Shown here one piece after another: positions 60,513 to 64,000 of a stretch of DNA of 64,000 nucleotides. Each line of letters opens with the position of its first letter. Positions within the stretch are counted from its first letter, which is position 1. Under the pieces are notes generated by a model. It did not search any database. It saw nothing but the letters and a program-made list of their open reading frames with translations, and had not been told where the DNA came from. Source of the stretch: Metaruminococcus_A sp003150405. GTDB lineage: Bacteria > Bacillota > Clostridia > Oscillospirales > Ruminococcaceae. Made by a program: the position numbers and the translations under genes. Location: contig CABUBB010000007.1 in the NCBI GenBank assembly GCA_902489745.1, forward strand, positions 28,579 to 92,578, written 5' to 3'.

Positions 60513-61961
60513 CTTTTTTTGCTCCGGCTTCTTGGTTTTGCTATTCATGGAATACAAAACATCAACCGCGATTGTTTCATTGGTGTAACGATTGACAACG
60601 AATATTACAGGCTGCGCTTCATTTTTCTGGTTTTTGGCCATTCCAACAAGAATATATGCCCCTGAAATGGATTCATCCCTTGGATTCAGTTCATTTATCC
60701 GAATGGAATGTTTCAGAATCTCACCCGCTTGAACCATCACAGGCGCATTTAAAGAAAACCTTCGGTCCAGGCCGTGGCGCAGTCCCGCCGTTGACAAGAT
60801 CACATTGGTATTGATGTCATCAACATAAACCGATACGTTTCCGTCTTTTTCATTGAACCGGCCAATTCCGGCCGCGTTTTGTTTGGCTTTGCGAACAGCG
60901 TCTGCGCGGCTTAACGGAACATTCACAGGATCAACCCTCGTCACCTTCATGTCCGGCTTTTGGGTGAGCGCTTCATAGCTGTACTTCTTTTCAAGGTACT
61001 CCCGGTAGGTGTCGGTAAAGCTCCCTTCGCCGTAGGAGTAGCGCAGGCTGCCCGTAAAGGGGGATTCCGGGCGGTCGATGCCAAGGTGTGCAAGAACGTC
61101 ATTCGATAGAACCGAGGCGGCCAGCTCATCTCCCTTGATATTTTCCAGCAAATCGCGTATACTAATAACAGAGCCTGACGGAACGCCAGCCTTTTGGCTG
61201 GTTGTTGCGCCCGCATTTGCGGCAGGCTCTATTTTTTTGGCTTTTGCTGCGTACAGTGCATGAATAACATCCATACCAGTAATTTCAGATAATCCGTCTG
61301 GATACTCGTTGACGACAAATCGAACAGGATAAAGTGTACCGTTTTCATCGCGCGCAGCTCCCAGCAGAATATAACTGGAAAGAACCGTTTCATTTCTGGG
61401 TTCCAGCTCGTTTATTTTAATGGAATTTTCCAAAACACTGCCAAGATTTGAGGTAATATACGCGGTTGCATTGGCCTGCCTGGAAAGTCCGTGCTCAAAT
61501 GCCTTTCGGTTGACAGAAGCATATTCGCCAATGTCATTCACATAAACATAGTGCCGTCCCGCAGCATTTTTTCCGTTATCCTTTCCAATTAAACTTTTCA
61601 GGCCCTTGTTAATTGTTGCCGCCCGGTCTATCCTGCCTGTATCCAATACGACCGGCTTTTCTGTAAGCATCGTCACCTTCATGTCCGGCTTTTGAGTGAG
61701 CGCCTCATAGCTGTACTTCTTTTCAAGGTACTCCCGGTAGGCGTCGGTAAACGCCCCTTCGCCGTAGGAATAACGCAGGCTGCCCGTAAAGGGGGATTCC
61801 GGGCGGTCGATGCCAAGGAAATCGGTTACATCCTTGGATAATATTGAAGTGATCTCCGAATAGTCCTTGATATTTTGAAGCAGCTCGTGTATACTAATTG
61901 TGAGAGTTGGAACAGTGTTTGAGGAGTTTTCTCCGGCAGCTGATGGGTTTTTCCCTAACAA
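60231..61961 (-). CDS. Polyvalent protein, middle segment (second frame)
   Basis: The middle of the large polyvalent gene: two linker-plus-domain modules. Each linker has IxxLLxNIK..., then LGIDRPESPFTGSLRYSYGEG and YREYLEKKYSYEALTQKPDM. Each domain (about 120 residues) has YVYVNDI or VYVDDIN, NSIKINELEPRNE, SYILLGAARDENG, and a VRFVVNEY...ALYAAKAKK end. This matches the nuclease-like domain class described in polyvalent proteins (PBECR3-type), by memory. The frame enters from an A7 tract at 61967-61973; beyond 60514 it runs into the wrong frame, so the last 90 codons are not meaningful. Confidence 0.6.
   Translation of the reverse strand: MLGKNPSAAGENSSNTVPTLTISIHELLQNIKDYSEITSILSKDVTDFLGIDRPESPFTGSLRYSYGEGAFTDAYREYLEKKYSYEALTQKPDMKVTMLTEKPVVLDTGRIDRAATINKGLKSLIGKDNGKNAAGRHYVYVNDIGEYASVNRKAFEHGLSRQANATAYITSNLGSVLENSIKINELEPRNETVLSSYILLGAARDENGTLYPVRFVVNEYPDGLSEITGMDVIHALYAAKAKKIEPAANAGATTSQKAGVPSGSVISIRDLLENIKGDELAASVLSNDVLAHLGIDRPESPFTGSLRYSYGEGSFTDTYREYLEKKYSYEALTQKPDMKVTRVDPVNVPLSRADAVRKAKQNAAGIGRFNEKDGNVSVYVDDINTNVILSTAGLRHGLDRRFSLNAPVMVQAGEILKHSIRINELNPRDESISGAYILVGMAKNQKNEAQPVIFVVNRYTNETIAVDVLYSMNSKTKKPEQKKGTSRELIPKVSQAVRLTAFLVPPLVYPNCWISSRTIIQKFYRTAYWSNMASTARNPPLRAACVIPMAKGRLPTPTGSTLRRSTAMKRSPKSRI
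60514..60520 (-). other. A7 tract, second frame break of the polyvalent gene
   Basis: Seven A on the minus strand (GAGC-A7-GGGAA). One extra A joins PEQKKGNQPGAYPQGFAGGS to the frame that carries the next linker. The context (C-A7-G) is the same as at the first break. Confidence 0.7.
60930..61080 (-). repeat. Dispersed linker repeat, copy 3
   Basis: Same unit as 60214-60363, with FTDTYREYLEKKYS in place of FTDAYREYLEKKYS. It precedes the third nuclease-like domain of the protein. Confidence 0.9.
61669..61818 (-). repeat. Dispersed linker repeat, copy 2
   Basis: Same unit, with GEGAFTDAYREY and KVTML at the end. It precedes the second nuclease-like domain. Confidence 0.9.
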
Positions 61962-64000
61962 CTCTCTTTTTTTGCCCTTGTCGCGTGAAGATTATAAAAT
62001 TCGCATTCTGTTATTGCATTTGAGAATTTGTTTACAATGCTTCGTACCAGATAATCGTTTTTCCCGTCTGTGGCGACACCAAAGAGAACATAAGATTCTA
62101 CCAGTTCAGGATTATCTGACGCACGGCGGTCCAATTCGTTCACAACAATACTATTTTTTAAAATGTTTGCCAGGTCAGGAGTAATTCGTGCGGTATCCTC
62201 TACCCTCGTCTGTGACAGATCCGTTTGTTTTTCAGTGAAATGCAAAATGCCTTTCCTGGTTAGGTTGATGTTCTTTTTCAGGTCGTCCACATAAATTTGA
62301 ATGCCTCTTCCAGATGGTTCCGCCAGCTTTTCGGCGTTGCGCTTTGCCTGCTCCAGAAGCCCTTTGCGAAGGACAACCTTGCCGTCATTCGCAAATTCTT
62401 CCGAAACCCTCGTCACCTTCATATCCGGCTTTTGGGTGAGCGCTTCATAGCTGTACTTCTTTTCAAGGTACTCCCGGTAGGCGTCGGTAAACGACCCCTC
62501 GCCGTAGGAATAACGAATGTCCGGGTTGTTTGGGTCATAGGTGCCAACATTGTCCGTGGCCGATTTAATCTGGTTCGGTTCAAAGGCAACCGCCATATTA
62601 ATCTCCCCGTCATAATCGGTGCGGATAATCCCGTCATAGCCGTAATTTTTCAAAAACTGCTGTACCTGCTGCAGGTTCGTAGGGTAGCCCTTTGTGGGGT
62701 CAAGTTTCCCACCGTTTTGTTTAGCAACGTCCCGCGCCATCTGGCTGAGCATTTCGCCTTTAAACCACCGGCTCAGAGTGTAATATGGCTTTTTAATAGA
62801 GAGGTAAGCCTGTATTACACGCCCGTTTTCCTCACCCATAAACTGCCGCGCCATTTCTCCATCCGCAGCAAAATAGTAGCCGTCTCCCAAGGAGCCGGTT
62901 TTCTTTCCGCCCGGGCGTTTCCCACTGTCAAAAACGGTAAAGGAGCCGTTCGGGGTGCCGTGGTAAACCACCAGCGGCTCTCCTTTCTTGTCCACCACCT
63001 TGCTGGCGGTATTCGGGTGTTTTTCCCAGTCCCCGAACCAGCGTTTGAATTGCTGCGTTTCCGTAATATTTTTAAATTTCAGGTTGATTTTTGAGCCGGC
63101 CTCGCGTATACTATGAATATAGCCACCGTGAGGCATCAAACCTCCGGGCAATTGGAGCCCGGCGCTTTGAAGAAGCGGATCGGCTATTGTATAGCCGCCG
63201 CGAGGCATCAAACCTCCGGGCAATTGGAGCCCGGCCCTTTGAAGAAGCGGATCGGCTGTTGTATAGCCGCCGCGAGGTATCAAGCCTCCGGGCAATTGGA
63301 GCCCGGCCACTTGAAGAAGCGGATCGGCTGTTGTATAGCCGCCGCGAGGCATCAAACCTCCGGGCAATTGCAGCCCGGCGCTTTGAAGAAGCGGATCGGC
63401 TATTTTTTTGTTGTAATAAAAAACAGCCGTGTTTCCATTTCTCTCCTCCTGAATTGCGTCACGCAGCAGCTTGGTTACTGCGTTACTTCTTCCATGAACA
63501 CTTGTAATCGCATTGCTGTCAATACGGATTCCATTTTGCCTTCCAAAGCCGTCAATATACACAGGGGCAATTACCGTATTCCCTAAATGCTGAATTGGCA
63601 GCAAAACAACAAGGCTGGTTTTCCCCTGCGTTTGAGACGAAATGACAGCGGCCGGGTTTTGAATTGCGGTTGGAAGCTGGCTGATTAACGCCTGGCCCAA
63701 TGAGTGATTAACGTCCTTTGTTTCGTTTAATGCATAATCCACATGGGTGGTATTGATTGTCATAGGAAGAGGATTCAGCCCAATTTTTTGAAGCACTTCG
63801 GGCGTTGGGCACACAAGAAGGGTATCTCCTTTTGGAATTTTACCTTGCTTATAATCCTCAACCTGTTCTGCAAACGACTTGGTGTAGTCATAGTTTCCAG
63901 TTACAGCATACCTCGTCCCCTGTGCATCCTCAGCCTCTGCGGTTGCTCCTCCGGCGGTGCTGCTTTCGCTTTTGTTTTTTGTATCCTTTGCGCGAGTTTG
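61955..64000 (-). CDS. Large phage/ICE polyvalent protein, 3' part of gene, open at right edge
   Basis: The coding frame enters from the right edge with no stop. In order: a Ser/Thr-rich linker, then a domain with SFAEQVEDYKQGKIPKGDTL and PTPEVLQKIGLNPLPMTINT. Next come four 24-residue repeats, and an ADP-ribosyltransferase-like domain (FKRWFGDWEKHPNTASKVVD, EPLVVYHGTPNGSFTVF, ending FEPNQIKSATDNVGTYDPNN). Then one linker and a first nuclease-like domain (IYVDDLKKNI, NSIVVNELDRRA, SYVLFGVATDG). Polyvalent proteins of this type are injected by phages or conjugative elements. The frame ends at 61955, six codons past an A7 tract, in an abnormal tail (RAKKESC). Confidence 0.7.
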   Translation of the reverse strand, partial: QTRAKDTKNKSESSTAGGATAEAEDAQGTRYAVTGNYDYTKSFAEQVEDYKQGKIPKGDTLLVCPTPEVLQKIGLNPLPMTINTTHVDYALNETKDVNHSLGQALISQLPTAIQNPAAVISSQTQGKTSLVVLLPIQHLGNTVIAPVYIDGFGRQNGIRIDSNAITSVHGRSNAVTKLLRDAIQEERNGNTAVFYYNKKIADPLLQSAGLQLPGGLMPRGGYTTADPLLQVAGLQLPGGLIPRGGYTTADPLLQRAGLQLPGGLMPRGGYTIADPLLQSAGLQLPGGLMPHGGYIHSIREAGSKINLKFKNITETQQFKRWFGDWEKHPNTASKVVDKKGEPLVVYHGTPNGSFTVFDSGKRPGGKKTGSLGDGYYFAADGEMARQFMGEENGRVIQAYLSIKKPYYTLSRWFKGEMLSQMARDVAKQNGGKLDPTKGYPTNLQQVQQFLKNYGYDGIIRTDYDGEINMAVAFEPNQIKSATDNVGTYDPNNPDIRYSYGEGSFTDAYREYLEKKYSYEALTQKPDMKVTRVSEEFANDGKVVLRKGLLEQAKRNAEKLAEPSGRGIQIYVDDLKKNINLTRKGILHFTEKQTDLSQTRVEDTARITPDLANILKNSIVVNELDRRASDNPELVESYVLFGVATDGKNDYLVRSIVNKFSNAITECEFYNLHATRAKKESC
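61967..61973 (-). other. A7 tract, first frame break of the polyvalent gene
   Basis: Seven A on the minus strand (GGGC-A7-GAGAG). Adding one A makes RAKKRELLGKNPSAAGENSS continue into the next frame, matching the layout of the other linkers (AKAKKIEPAANA, NSKTKKPEQKKG). Confidence 0.7.
62406..62515 (-). repeat. Dispersed linker repeat, copy 1 (shorter)
   Basis: Shares the YSYGEGSFTDAYREYLEKKY part through KPDMKVTRV, but the preceding residues belong to the end of the ADP-ribosyltransferase-like domain (NNPDIR), not to the DRPESPFTGS segment. Confidence 0.9.
63119..63406 (-). repeat. Four tandem 72-bp units in the polyvalent gene
   Basis: Units 63119-63190, 63191-63262, 63263-63334 and 63335-63406 are nearly identical. 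Each encodes 24 residues such as ADPLLQSAGLQLPGGLMPRG plus GYTT, with changes at a few positions (S/V/R at one, M/I at another). Length is a multiple of three, so copies can be gained or lost without breaking the frame. After the last unit the protein resumes with IHSIREAGSKI. Confidence 0.95.

Noticed and set aside
63119..63406. Tandem repeats as a CRISPR array
   Set aside because: The repeats are directly adjacent with no variable spacers, and they code for protein in frame.
63091..63586. Two long plus-strand frames across the 72-bp repeats, with repeated RHQTSGQLEPG
   Set aside because: They are the antisense of the repeat. Any repeat whose length is divisible by three stays open in several frames; the minus-strand frame continues into recognisable domains on both sides, the plus-strand ones do not.

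Overview
The window looks like chromosome from an anaerobic, endospore-forming member of the Clostridia, most likely Oscillospirales/Ruminococcaceae-like. This rests on the mix of genes. There are sporulation genes (a SpoIVFA/SpoIVFB pair, a SpoIIM homologue and an alpha/beta-type spore protein). There is an anaerobic energy and redox set: Rnf, NfnAB, a flavodiiron protein with rubredoxin, and the SCIFF peptide with its radical SAM maturase. Gene order is Firmicutes-type: miaB-ricA-mutS-mutL, and sepF-ylmH-divIVA-ileS-lspA. Species cannot be named from the sequence alone. I saw no rRNA or tRNA gene and no CRISPR array. Almost all genes lie on the minus strand; only an RluA-type synthase, ApgM and a methyltransferase are clear plus-strand genes.

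Layout. 1-1.8 kb: the first codons of a PaaK-like ligase, then spoIVFB and spoIVFA. 1.9-20.6 kb: a tightly packed minus-strand run from miaB to a split transketolase. It covers tRNA modification (miaB, miaA), mismatch repair (mutS, mutL), hfq, an HlyD-like adaptor, the sepF-ylmH-divIVA division genes, ileS, lspA and rluD. A good promoter lies before miaB and a terminator after tktC. 20.8-27.3 kb: flavodiiron protein, a 50-residue rubredoxin, and uvrBA with a LexA box. 27.5-34.4 kb: a GGDEF protein, a ZIP transporter with a TetR regulator, an SGNH hydrolase, RadC, an RluA-family synthase and ApgM. 34.5-37.9 kb: a TSCPD/malic enzyme/PHP/DUF624 operon. 37.9-41.9 kb: yajC, a TIGR04086-like protein, the SCIFF peptide, its maturase, proC and spoIIM. 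41.9-52.9 kb: nfnAB, a GHL10-type lipoprotein, a methyltransferase, a signal-peptidase-like protein that has lost both catalytic residues, and the whole rnfCDGEAB operon. 52.9-57.4 kb: a spore protein, then Crp/Fnr regulator, thioredoxin, rhodanese and CoA-disulfide-reductase genes, then an unrecognised gene. 57.7-59.3 kb: an orphan oligopeptide-binding lipoprotein.

From about 59.5 kb to the right edge the character changes to decayed mobile DNA: a HicB antitoxin remnant, a Panacea/DUF4065 remnant, and the 3' part of a large phage/ICE 'polyvalent' protein gene. That gene has an ART-type domain, a four-times repeated 72-bp unit, four copies of a near-identical linker and two frame breaks. Both frame breaks fall in A7 tracts, and both are cured by one extra A.

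How it fits together: Nfn and Rnf link NADPH, ferredoxin and an ion gradient. The flavodiiron/rubredoxin pair and the thioredoxin/rhodanese/CoADR cluster handle oxygen and sulfur/thiol stress. uvrBA (LexA box), mutSL and a RadC homologue cover DNA damage. Promoters were called by reading -35/-10 hexamers with 17-bp spacing, and starts by the nearest Shine-Dalgarno sequence. Family names rest on motifs recognised by eye, not on database searches.
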